Shown here in pieces: positions 23,733 to 34,542 of a stretch of DNA of 64,000 nucleotides; within the stretch, counting starts at the first letter, position 1; each line of letters opens with the position of its first letter. This DNA comes from Neopestalotiopsis rosae (Eukaryota; Ascomycota; Sordariomycetes; Amphisphaeriales; Sporocadaceae). A model generated the notes under the pieces. That model was not told the DNA's origin. It saw only the letters and a list, made by a program, of their open reading frames with translations, and ran no database searches. The position numbers and the translations under genes are program-made. The stretch is from the NCBI GenBank assembly GCA_023078685.1, contig JALGAS010000009.1, positions 186,001-250,000 on the forward strand, read 5' to 3'.

Positions 23733-25987
23733 ATGAGAATGGGGACGGGGGTGGATCAGATACTGCCATGCCAGGTAATTAAGTTTTTGTTGTTTAGATC
23801 TACAATGTTCACGTTACCCCATGTTTCAACAAGACACAGATCGGTCACCTGCGCCTTTTTGCTTTTCTATAGCTAGCCAAGACTGACCTATATCTTTATT
23901 CAGCTATGCCGCGAAAAGCACCTGCGTTGTGAGCAGCTAGAGGGTCACGTTCCAGGTCAAGAACCGGAACCTCCTTGTACCCGATGTGCATCATTGGGCA
24001 AGAATTGCATCCGACTCAAGGAGTTGCGCTTCAAATTTCATTCGTAGGTTGAGCGACAATCATGGGCACTACAGCCATGAATTGAGGAATGCATGAACCC
24101 TGGTCACTAATACAAAACGGCATGTCACTAGTTACCCTGAAGTTGAGCAAAAATGGACCCAGATTCCAACCAGATGTGAGTCTGCTCAAGGATCATTGCC
24201 ACTTACCAATAACCAATACTCATCACCAACACTAGTGTTCTTCGTGGATGAGACTCAGGAGATCCAAGCCTTCTATACTCTACAGAATGGCGAGACTCAT
24301 TACCCTTTCTCCGCTCCCCAGAATATAGGGGAACGGCCACAAGAAGCGGCGACTGCTTCACCTCAAACCCATCAAACACCACAAAACCATCAACAAGTAA
24401 TACCAGTCGCACCTTATTTACTAGACGTAATATCGCCACCCGAGACAACCACATTGAGCCCATCGCAATCAGCTACTGGCAGTCGCGTTTACGCTGCCCT
24501 CCCGCCAGGCTCTTGCCTCGGAATAGCAAACTATGAGGACCTCAACCATGCTACCCTCCCATTCCGGAACGCGACGGAAGTGCGCCTCATGAAGTATTAC
24601 TTGGAGCAGATGTGCCATTGGGTAAGCACTTCGTATGACCCGGATGTTGAGCCTTGCGACTGACTATACTCGCCCTCATCAGTTTGATCTTTGCGACAAT
24701 CGAAGACACTTTGCCGTCGAAGTGCCAAGGCGGGCGATTGCCTGTCCAACACTGCTCAATGCCATTTTCGCTCTATCCTCCAGACATCTGAGCATGGGAG
24801 AGCGTTTCGATCCATACGCCGCTGATCGGTATCAACAAGAATGTCTGAACCAGCTCTCGGCGATAATACTAGACTCTTCTACCTTGTCGAATGATGATTT
24901 ACTCGCTGCTACCATCCTGCTAAGGACGCTGGAAGAAATGGATGGTAGGTTTCCGAACCAAAATTCACGTCGGTTGTAACTAACAAATGGTCTCTCGTAA
25001 CAGTACCCCTCATCGGTGCAGACCACGAGTTACATCTTCACGGCATCCAACTCTTCATGAGCTTCATGCCCTCGGAATCGCCACAAGCCGTCGGCTCCCC
25101 AACCCAACCGCCCGCCGAAGCCTCCAGCCTGCGGCAGGCCTGCTTCTGGACCGGACTACGCCAGGAGATCGTCATGGCCTTTGTCAACCAGCGCCCCGTC
25201 AAGGTGCGGCTCGACCACCCCTTTATCGACCGCTCCCTCACCGCGCCAGCGGCCGACGACGTCTGGGCCAACCGCATCATCCTGCACTGCGCCGACGTGC
25301 TGCGCTACTGCTTCGGGGGCAGCGCCGCGAGTGCCGGGGCTGCCGATGAGTGGCTGCGGCTCAAGGCGCACGATGATGCTTGGCTTCGGGCGCGGCCTGC
25401 TAGCTGGCTGCCAGTGGCGTACTCGGAGCCCGAGCGTGAAAAGGGCGAGGTATTTCCGACCATTTTGTATCTGAGTGGCCCAATCGGTGAGTTTTAGACA
25501 TGGAAAAATTCACGAGCCTTGATGAGATGGGGCGCTTAGTGGAAATTGAGGTGCTGATATTCAGGACAGTCATTGGAAACGCACATGCCACCTTTGCCAG
25601 GGCATTATTAAAGTGCTACGATCCCACCATTCCCAAGATCGGGCCGGGACAGAAGCTGGCGCAACATAAACTGGATGTAAGCCTAGAATCTAACAACGCC
25701 TACCAAAAATCACTCATGTGCTCCAACTGACATGTAATCCTTGTGAAAAGACCGAAATACGTACCCAGATCCGCGAATTATGCGCGACAGCGCTCTCGAA
25801 TCGCGCCACAGTGCCGGCCATGTTCACGGCGAGCATGGGAGTGACCATGTGTGGCGACCGTTTCACCGATGATCGCGAGCGAGGAGGGCTGCTGGATCTT
25901 CTCATCAAGACAGAAGTCGAGCACTTTTGGCCCACGGGCGGCGCACAGGACCATTTGAAGAAAGCTTGGGGTTGGGCTGTTGAATAA
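23733..25987 (+). CDS. Zn2Cys6 transcription factor, ARCA-type
   Basis: Eight exons fit in phase: 23733-23774, 23904-24043, 24132-24175, 24236-24621, 24683-24944, 25004-25486, 25570-25676 and 25751-25987, giving 566 aa. The zinc cluster is split by intron 1 inside the first CxxC. The Cys residues are 13, 16, 23, 39, 42 and 49, so the middle loop is 15 residues, longer than in most members. After it comes a short segment leading to FFVDETQEI, which I recognise from ARCA-like fungal regulators, then a fungal-specific (Fungal_trans_2-like) helical domain to the C-terminus. It is a predicted nuclear DNA-binding regulator; its target is unknown. The start is the least certain part, because the 14-residue first exon could be extended upstream by another exon. 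Confidence 0.85.
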
Positions 25988-26728
25988 GATAGTACCCAAG
26001 GAATTAGGAAGAAGGTCATGGTTGAGAAGGATCACCAGAAAGGATGACAGTGATATCGAACTCTGCCGAGTACACTCTTGTGCGCAAATTCTTCATACAA
26101 CTCTGGAAGCCGCAATTTGGTCGATCTCGGCTTTGGTAGTGGAAAGTATTTCATATTCGAGAAGACAGGAGCTCTCGCCGGTATTCATCAATACGGCAGA
26201 CCTATCATCTGGTGAGAAGTAGATTGGGAGATGTCGAGTTCTATATTCTGCACTACTCAGAGATCTTACAAATGAAGCTATTATCATGTCATGTTCAAGA
26301 ATAGTCTTTCTCCGTAGACTAAGCGTCCTCCTTGATTCACTGGTTTCACCTTTGCAAATTTGTGCACGCAACTTGTGCTTTCAAAATCTGCCTCAGCTGT
26401 CGGATCTCTTCTGGGGTATCAACACAGCTTCCTACTGCCCGGAAGTTCTTCAATCCGTGTTCGGTGCCTTGTGGAGCTTTGGTTTTCTCTTCAATCCCCT
26501 TCACTGGTTTCATGGTATAAGGCATTTCTCAATGCTTGATAGCGACTTATTTTCTACAAATACTGCCACTCTCATCGTGGTGTCTCTTCATTGTCGTTGT
26601 CCCTGAATTTCATCTTTGCGAGACAATTTAGATTACGTTACTGAAAAAAAAAACATCCTGTTGTCGTGAATCCTGCTCGCCTCCTCAGCCCTTGTCGACT
26701 TCCTATCGCCGATGATGCTGACAGTTTA
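25988..26728. other. Convergent intergenic between ARCA-type regulator and kinase
   Basis: No gene recognised; this holds the 3' ends of two converging genes. A 10-A run lies near 26643. Confidence 0.5.
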
Positions 26729-29018
26729 CTAGTGTCCAGAACTCTTTTTACTGTTTTCATGGCGTTGAGAGATGGAAGACCTAGCAGCACCAGACTTTCT
26801 CTTATTTGTTCTCAAGTGAGAGGTGGAGGTGAAAGTAGAATAAAACTCTTCATCTCTGGGGTTTCTCTGCTCTCTTCCTGAGAACTCTGATTCGGGAACA
26901 ATGAGTCGCCGGATGGCCTTCAAAACAGACGAGAGCTGTTTGGGATCATTGATTGAAACTTCTGGCGACCCTGACAAGGGTAAGCTCAAATCGGATCCTT
27001 TCTGTGCATCGGTGGATAAGCACCGTAAAGATTTTTCAGCCTCAACATCCAGTTTATAGCTCGCCCTACCTCTCGACTGTTGCTTTTTATCTGGAATAAT
27101 TAGGTCCTTTGAAGGTTTCAAAGCTGTGTCAACCATTTCACGGTCGCAACTACTGCTGCGACTTTTGCGAACGACCTTTTTAGATACAGAAGCTGGAGTC
27201 GCAGTGACCGTGTCCAAAGCCCCGGCGTCTAGTGCCTTCACAGCCGGACGAGTGCGTGAATACGTGGCATTGGAGCTAGGCAACCATTAGTTTTGATCGC
27301 CTCCGACTGAAGATAACTCAATTTCTTACATACCTTGAATAAACTTTAGCCCAATAACGGACATCCGATTCTACGGTCTCGCTGTCGGTAAAAAAGAACT
27401 CATCAACGGTTTGCCGGGCTGGCGATGAGTACTGAGGCGATGTAGGCTCACGATGATCAAGCAATGGTGGCAATGACTGCAGAACGGGTGAGACTTCACC
27501 GAGACTAGCAGTTGGGATGATTAATCCGGACATATTCCGCTCTTTGGTTTGGAGAGGATGTGGATTGGGAACAAGTTTTGTTTCCGATTCTTTCTTTCGG
27601 CTGGATACAGCAATCATTGGTGTAATGCCTCGCAATTTTGGTGCCCTAGAGCTTGGCGACATTGTCGCGGAGCCAGAGAGAGTGCTCCACTGGGCCGTCG
27701 CTTCGAAAGCTTGCGAATCTGTAACGGTCGTTACATCTGTTTGCCTAGAATGGATGGTCAGTAAATGACGTTCATTTCTGCACAACGTGATCATAGTATA
27801 TACCGTTCTCCCACAGGGAAAGGGGCATTTGAGCCCTCTACCTCTTGCGTAATCATCCAAGGGTACCTCATGGCTTCATATGCGGACGGGCGATCGGTGG
27901 CCAAGGCCGACATTGTCAAGTTGATAAAGCTGATACAATTCAAGGTCACGCCATGGTCATAAAGCAGAGCGTACGGAAAGTCTTGGCCGCGAACAACATA
28001 ATCAACCAGGTCGCGTGGTGCCGAAAACGCTGGTCGATTTGTAATTAGCTTGAAGCAGATCTCCCCGAGAGCCCATATGTCAACAGCAGATGTATACGAC
28101 CCCCGTTCGATCATCTTGGATCGGTTACTGGTATCTGGAAACAGGCCGGTGATTTCTGGGGCTAGGTAACCCTTCGTGCCGATCTGTGTTCGCAGAGCCG
28201 TCAAGTCGTCCTCCACTCCTTCGAGGGTTTTAGCTTAGCTATCTGACATATCAGAATTTGGAAATCGGCTCACTTTTACTAACTCCAAAATCCCCAATCT
28301 TGACCGACCATTCCGGCGATGGGTGCAGCACCAAGATGTTCTGTTCCATTAATATAAGGATGTGCCGGCATCATGATTCTAAATTGCACTCACACTAGGC
28401 TTCATATCACGATGTGTGAACCCATTGTTGTGCATGTACTGAAGCCCTTTCAGCAGCTGTGAAGCAATGGACTTCACCTCGATCTCCGGATAACATCGAA
28501 CAAGTCTTGTCTGAAGATCGCCGCTTTCTATGTATTCCATAGCGATATAGACTGAACAGTCATTTTCGTACCACCCAAAAGACTGTACGAAACATTGTAC
28601 ATACTGCTTGTCGTTGAGTCAATGATAAATCATGGGGAGGGGTTCTCGCGTAGGGTGTACTTACCTTCGCTTGGGAAAATGTTGTGATGGCTTCCAATTC
28701 TTTCGTATAATCCGTCTCCACCTGGTTCGCCTGTATTTTGGGTATTTCCTTCACTGCCCGTAGTTCCCCTGCTTTGGGCCCCTTACAACACGCCTCGAGC
28801 CATACTTTACCATAAGTACCATCGCCGATCTTCCTTACCCGTTTCCAGAGTTCTTCCACTCTAATCTTTTCTTGTTCTGATCCTTTTGTTGACTGATATA
28901 ATATATGTTGAGTGTCTTCACCGATGAACTCCGTTTCGAACTTCGAGTCACGAACAAGATCGGATGCGGGTGGCATGTTCGTGGAAGCGGGGTAGTCGTA
29001 AGCAGAGCTCAATTTCAT
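26729..29018 (-). CDS. Ser/Thr protein kinase with long disordered tail, divergent from the HeLo pseudokinase
   Basis: Six exons on the minus strand (29018-28665, 28603-28394, 28340-28274, 28218-27804, 27744-27334, 27275-26729) give 667 aa. The kinase domain spans about residues 60-335 and looks catalytically intact: glycine loop GDGTYGKV (65-72), VAIK-equivalent Lys90 (AVK), HRDMKPSN with Asp184, Lys186 and Asn189, DFG at 205-207, and an APE motif after GTKGYLAPE. The C-terminal 320 residues or so are Ser/Thr/Pro/Lys-rich and probably disordered. There is no signal peptide or TM segment. It resembles the CAMK-like fungal kinases that have a conserved N-terminal FIGEDTQHILY-type leader. It starts only 341 bp from the oppositely transcribed HeLo pseudokinase, so the two may share regulation. 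Phosphorylation of the neighbour is a hypothesis, not shown. Confidence 0.9.
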
Positions 29019-29359
29019 CGATCTTCGGTGGAATCATCTATATGAAGTCGCAGGGCAGAGGATCATCAACATGCAATCATTGCCGCTGCGCACCAGAGGT
29101 GTGGATATGACCAAATATCTTTCAAGGGTATTCCAGGACAGCAGGCAAAGAATCGTGAGTGCCGCATGCAAGAAAGCCGGTGCAAGGAAACTGCCCAATG
29201 TACCCCAAGGTTGACCTTAACAACGAGATGCATGGCATTATTTCGGCCCCCACGCTTGCACCGCCACCAGATTGCAGGCTTCACTCCCACATAAAAGCAT
29301 CAACAGGTATAGTCCATGGATTCCAGAGACTCATATGTCAAGTTCGGAAATCAAACATC
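29019..29359. promoter_or_regulatory. Shared bidirectional promoter of kinase and HeLo pseudokinase
   Basis: The 341 bp between the two divergent start codons must hold both promoters and both leaders. I see no clear TATA box. The compact shared interval is the main structural reason to suspect co-regulation. Confidence 0.55.
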
Positions 29360-31152
29360 ATGGAGGTCGCTGGCCTTGCACTGACGTCCATAGATCTTTG
29401 CTTCAAGTAAGTAATCCAGCGCTACCATCCCGTTACAAAATGCAATGCTGACTATCTTACGCAAGGTACGGCTCACTTCTCGTGCAAGCATTCAATACAT
29501 GGAAACAATTTGGGGCACATGTGGCAGAAATGATTACAATCTATGAGAATTCTTGGGTAAAGACACGTGACCAGATTCTTTTTGTTCAACGCATCAGTCA
29601 CACGCTGGATCGCGAACACCGCCGGGTGCTTGACGATACTCTTGGGATTTTAGCTGGGAAATTGTCTCTTGTTGCAGCAAAGATGGAGGGTGTACAACTT
29701 CCGCGTGAAACCAGAGTACGTCTTAGCCTTGCATCTGAAAAGATAAGAAAGGCGAAATATGTCCTGATCAAATCGAGACTTGACGAAGCAATCCGAGAGA
29801 TGGAGGAATGGCAAAGGCGATTCGACCCATCGTGGTATCTCATACTTCTGATGGCTAGTCCTCTGGTTGATAAGGCACTTGAGGAACATACCCAAAACAC
29901 AACCACGGCGCTTCTGGAGCGGACCTCGATTGGGGGCACAGAAAGCCAGGCTATTGATCAAATTTCTCAAAGCTCAGAGAACGCGAAGACATCCTTAGGC
30001 TCTAGTAAAAGCCCTCTGGATACCGCAGAGGGAGTTCGCGATGCACTGAGACCCAGCCCACATCGCCATGTTTCGGTATTTTTGCCAGAGCAGGATCTCG
30101 ATATTGTCAGCATACATTACTCAAACGCAATGCTCGCACGACGCAAAGGGAATGGCGATACAAAGTGGCTCATCCTCAACCCGATACATTGCACACCGTC
30201 GAGCAACATGACAGCCATGACCAAAGACATACGCGACCTTGCTCGAAAGTTGATACATGCAGACCCGTTGCGCTTCGGGCTTTTGCAGTGCAAAGGAGTG
30301 ATGCGAGTGATGAGGCCGCCCACGCCTCGATCACCAACTGGGTGGACGGCATCTTCATCCTCGCCAGAAATACAATCTTTTGACATGGTGTTTCGCTCGC
30401 CAGATGGCTCACCAGCATGCCGGTCCTTGCGTGAAGCTCTACTGAATCCAGTAAACGTCTCACTAAGCCATCGAATTCATATTGCACAGCAGCTGGCCAA
30501 GTCGGTAAACTATGTGCACGCGTTCAATTTTGTTCACAAGAACATTCGCCCGGAGTCCGTGCTCATTTGGGACGGCATGGGGTCGAAATTACCCTCGACC
30601 TTTCTGGTTGGATTCGACAAGTTTCGGTCTGCAGACGGCGGTACCAACCTCATTGGAGACGATGAATGGGCGGCCAATATGTACAGACATCCATCGCGCC
30701 AAGGCGAGCGTCTGGTGGAATCACACAAGATGCAGCATGACATATACAGCCTGGGCGTTTGCCTCCTGGAGATCGGCCTTTGGGATCCACTGGTGCAGTA
30801 TACCACAGAAGAAGGAGAGGCACCGTTCATATTCCCCCAGCAGATGCCACAACGAGGAACTGTGCTTGAGGACTATGTGGAGGAGAACGGGTCCAATCTT
30901 CAGCCTGCCCGTAAAGACTTGGTGCTCTCGGGGGAGCCGTTCAAGGAGTATCTAATCGATCTGGCGAACGATGAATTGCCCGCACTGGTTGGCGACAAGT
31001 ATACAGAGACTGTAGTCACCTGTCTGACTTGCCTTGATCCAGACAACGATGGATTTGGCGATGAGTCCAAGATGCTCGATGATGATGGAATCCTAGTTGG
31101 TGTCCGCTTTATTGAGACGATTCTACTGAGGCTCAATGAGATTGTGGTGTAG
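29360..31152 (+). CDS. HeLo-domain pseudokinase (fungal MLKL-like architecture)
   Basis: Two exons (29360-29406, 29466-31152) with a 59-nt intron give 577 aa. The first exon encodes MEVAGLALTSIDLCFK, the typical start of HeLo / prion-inhibition-and-propagation domains. An all-helical region continues to about residue 150, as in HET-S. Residues from about 220 to 480 have a kinase-like fold that lacks catalysis. The catalytic loop reads HKN (373-375) instead of HRD, the DFG position reads GFD (398-400), and I find no glycine loop. Structural motifs remain (HKNIRPESV, then HDIYSLGVCLLEIGLWDP). In HET-S the HeLo domain inserts into membranes and kills the cell when activated. The kinase-dead fold with a helical membrane-active N-terminus parallels MLKL. 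A cell-death role in incompatibility or defence is inferred from architecture. Confidence 0.88.
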
Positions 31153-31612
31153 GCTAGGATAACTATCTGTTCTTGAATTTATTGTCTTATTCATCATAAG
31201 AAACTTGAATCGAAAAAGATGACATGTAATCAGCAGTAGAATGATTGACGAGCATTTTCATGTGTACAGAGTAGAATCAGTCCACACTTGGTGTTGGCGA
31301 CATTGACGCGGGTCTGTGCACGTACAGTGCCTGTGTGCGCCGTAGTGACCATGTTCTTCGTACTGTATGATGCCTGTCTTTATCAACTCAAAAAGACAGT
31401 GCGTCAATCGAAGGCGGCACGTGACAGGGGTCTTCTCGAAATTTTTGGTCCGGAGCTAATCGCGTACCGAATGGAAGGCAAGCAATTGAGAGTCGGCCCA
31501 GCAGTTATCGAAGCTCCTGAGCGACGCCGAACCACAACCCATTGATCGTCGACAGCGTTGTTGTTCGCATCTGAGGGTCAATCGGTGTTTGCCCACCAAA
31601 ACAGTTGCAAAG
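31153..31612. other. Intergenic upstream of uS4m
   Basis: No supported gene. A short frame at 31288-31545 begins at a TTG and has no recognisable domain; I take it as chance. Confidence 0.5.
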
Positions 31613-33144
31613 ATGGCCAAAGGACAGAAGTTGCACGTCCTGAGGAGGGCGGTAAGTACAAAACCTTTTCTGATATCCTTGACAACAGCTTTGAGCAATT
31701 GCTCCCCAGCTGCGCGTTCTTGGAGCGCATGAACACAAGATCAATTCCTCAAAGCCCGACATTGCGACAAGTAGGCTGACCATACGCTCTCTTCCCCCCG
31801 AGTACAGAAACTGCGACAGTCATGGAACAAGTACAACCTCTACAACATGATCAGGATGAGGGACCCGAGGATCGGCTTCTTCGAGGGCGAGACCTTTTTC
31901 CAGCAGAAGTGGCGGGCCAAAGGCATGATGCGGGCGTACCACGGCGAGCACATGAAGGAGCGCGACTGGTCCCGCATGTTCGACCGGCGGCTGCTCTCCG
32001 TCGCCAACATGGACCCGCGTTACATGGCCGAGTTCGACGGCAGCGAAAAGGCCGCCGGCCGCGGCTCCGGCAGGGACGAGCCTCCCAAGTGGAACAAGGA
32101 CCGAGTCTCACCCCAAAATATCACGCCCTACATGAACATGGCCTTTGCGCCCATGGAGCGGAGGCTGGACATTGCCATATTCAGAGCCATGTTTGCCAGC
32201 AGTGCAAGACAGGCTAGGCAATTCGTTATCCACGGCGCCGTAAAGGTCAATGGCAAGAAGGTACGTTTGTAGCTGAGGTTATTTTGCTGGATATACCAGG
32301 ATGGAAAGTTTTGCTAACTTGCTGCTTTCTTCGCTTCTAGATGCCATTCCCTGCCTACAAGCTCAACCCCGGCGATATGTTCCAGGTCGACCCGGAAAAG
32401 GTCCTGTTTGCTACCGGAAGGCCAAAGAAGGGATCCAACGCCCCCACCGGGGCCTCGCGCAGCCAAGATGCCGCCGAGGAGGACGTCGAGACGGAAGAGG
32501 CTGTCTCCGCCGAGGACGGAGAGTCGACCGAGCTTGCCGCAACAGAAGGGTCTGAGGGTGCCAGCCAGCTGGACCGCAAGGCCATCTCAAGGCTGGTGAA
32601 GCAAGCCAAGGACGTGCTCGAGCAGCAAAAGATGGGCGTGGTCAAGAAACGCGCCGTGCGAAGCTTTATCAAGCAGGCACGGAAAATCCAAGCCAGCACC
32701 AAGAGCGATGCATCCCCCGTAGAGGTCGCCAAAAAGCTCAACGACATGATGTCCGAGCTTAAGCTCAACGAGGAAGAACCCGAGCCCGCCGATGGAGAAG
32801 AGGGAGCAGCAGCAGAACCAGCGGGAGCAACCGGAAACAAAAAGTCGAAGTCGAGCATTTTGGATCTCTTAAGCGCCGAAGAGATCAAGAACCTGGAAAA
32901 GAGGATGAAGGAGGAGACAGAGAACCCTTACGACCCCGAGAAGCCGTATGCGACGCCATGGCAACCCAAGGACTTTATGAGTCCATTCGCCTTCATCCCT
33001 CAATATCTCGAGGTGAACCACAAAATCTGCTCAGCTGTGTACCTCAGACATCCCGTGGCCCGAAAGGGCTCTGCAGAGGTGCCGACTCCGTTCAGCTACA
33101 ACACCAACCAGCTGGCCTACACTTGGTACCTGAGGAGACGGTAG
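31613..33144 (+). CDS. NAM9: Mitochondrial small-subunit ribosomal protein uS4m (Nam9)
   Basis: Three exons (31613-31651, 31808-32260, 32341-33144) give 431 aa. The 13-residue first exon [13 protein letters not shown] joins in phase to [13 protein letters not shown]. The S4 RNA-binding domain follows ([27 protein letters not shown]...), continuing across intron 2 into [15 protein letters not shown]. An acidic, low-complexity insert of 200 residues or so precedes a conserved C-terminus ending in [12 protein letters not shown]. The protein binds 15S mitochondrial rRNA early in small-subunit assembly. The long insertion between the S4 domain and the C-terminal block is normal for fungal Nam9 proteins. 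Sequence and length match well. Confidence 0.93.
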
Positions 33145-34542
33145 ACGACCAGCTTAGCCCTGCCCAGTCGGAGTATGGTGGTGATAGTGTACTATAATGA
33201 AAATGGTGGTTGGGAGGCGACTTGGTTGGCTGCACCGACTGTATCCCCGACTCAGTGTATGCGTGGTTTTATCAACAGCAGCGCTGCTGCCAAGGCAGTC
33301 AAATGTCAATCTGTATAGACAATGTACATTAAATGAAAGTGAAAATCACCATGATGAATGAACTTTGATCACGAAGAGGCATGCAAAATCACTGGGAAAT
33401 GGATCTCTAATCTTTTCTGCATGCACTCATTGGACGAACGGCACACCTGTCATTGCTCTCAGCTTCTCTTTACATGTAATGAGAAGAGATTGCATTGAAT
33501 CATCTCCAGTAGAGGGCTGTCAGCCGAGATGGTACCCGTGTAAGGTCCAATTGCACAACTCACTCTTGCAGGTCATTGATTACTGTATAACTGACCGTAG
33601 TCCATGATTAGTCATCACCAAGACACGTTATAAATAAGACGGCCAAGTCTCAACTAAGAAAATCATACTTTTTTTGTGTTTTTGGTTTACCGACCAGACT
33701 AGAAAAGGGAACATCTCAAACTACATAATAATAGTGAAGACGAAAATTAAGCTTAAAACAATTCAAGGAAATACCAGTGTGCAAGCCACAACATGTGCGG
33801 CAAGATGTGTAGATGAGAAACCCTAGCCACCTGAGTTGCTGGATGGCGCGATTCCTCCTAGAATACATGCCTCTAATACAGGCTCTCCGCAAAAGACGAC
33901 CGGAGTTGACAAACATCATTCTCTCCATCTAATGGGAACCCAAACATCAGCCAACCCCCTTTTTTCGTTTCCTGGGTATATTTTTGTCGTAACGTGCTAA
34001 AGGCGCAAGGTCCACAAAAGGAAAGATCCAGGCCTGCAGCCAAATTGACGTGCAGCAGCAGAAGGTCAACGCCCGTCAGAAAAAGAGTTCCCTCATGCCA
34101 TGCTTACTCGTGCGTCTGGAGGTGCACGACAGGTGAACGTAATCCTCGCACCATTGCTGGCGACGTCTAGCATGGGACGATGCGGAGAAACTGCCCATGC
34201 TGGTATGAAACAGAGACAATCCCACATCGTCAGAGGTTGGATCGTGATGACTCGGAAGTGTCGAAACGATCCATTTCCCTGGGCAAGGACCATTCTCATT
34301 GACGATATAGAGAAAAGCTTCGTGACGCTATCGCTCGCTCCAACAAGTACGACTTTCTTCGAAGAATCATTTCGCTCAAGACGACCTTTCGAGAAACTTG
34401 TGTATTAGAGAATAATTAAAAGAAGAGAGACGGATAAACAAGAACAAGAATCGAAGGGAACGCATCAGGCTGAAACTGCAACGGGAATCATTAGAGCTCG
34501 GGCATGAGTCGTGGCAATGGGACAGGTCGCTGGTGTGCCATT
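33145..34542. other. Convergent intergenic between uS4m and septin
   Basis: No gene recognised. It should contain both 3' untranslated regions; open frames here are short and overlap on opposite strands. Confidence 0.5.

Noticed and set aside
31288..31545. Short frame before uS4m
   Set aside because: Begins at TTG, has no family resemblance, and fits within the uS4m promoter region.
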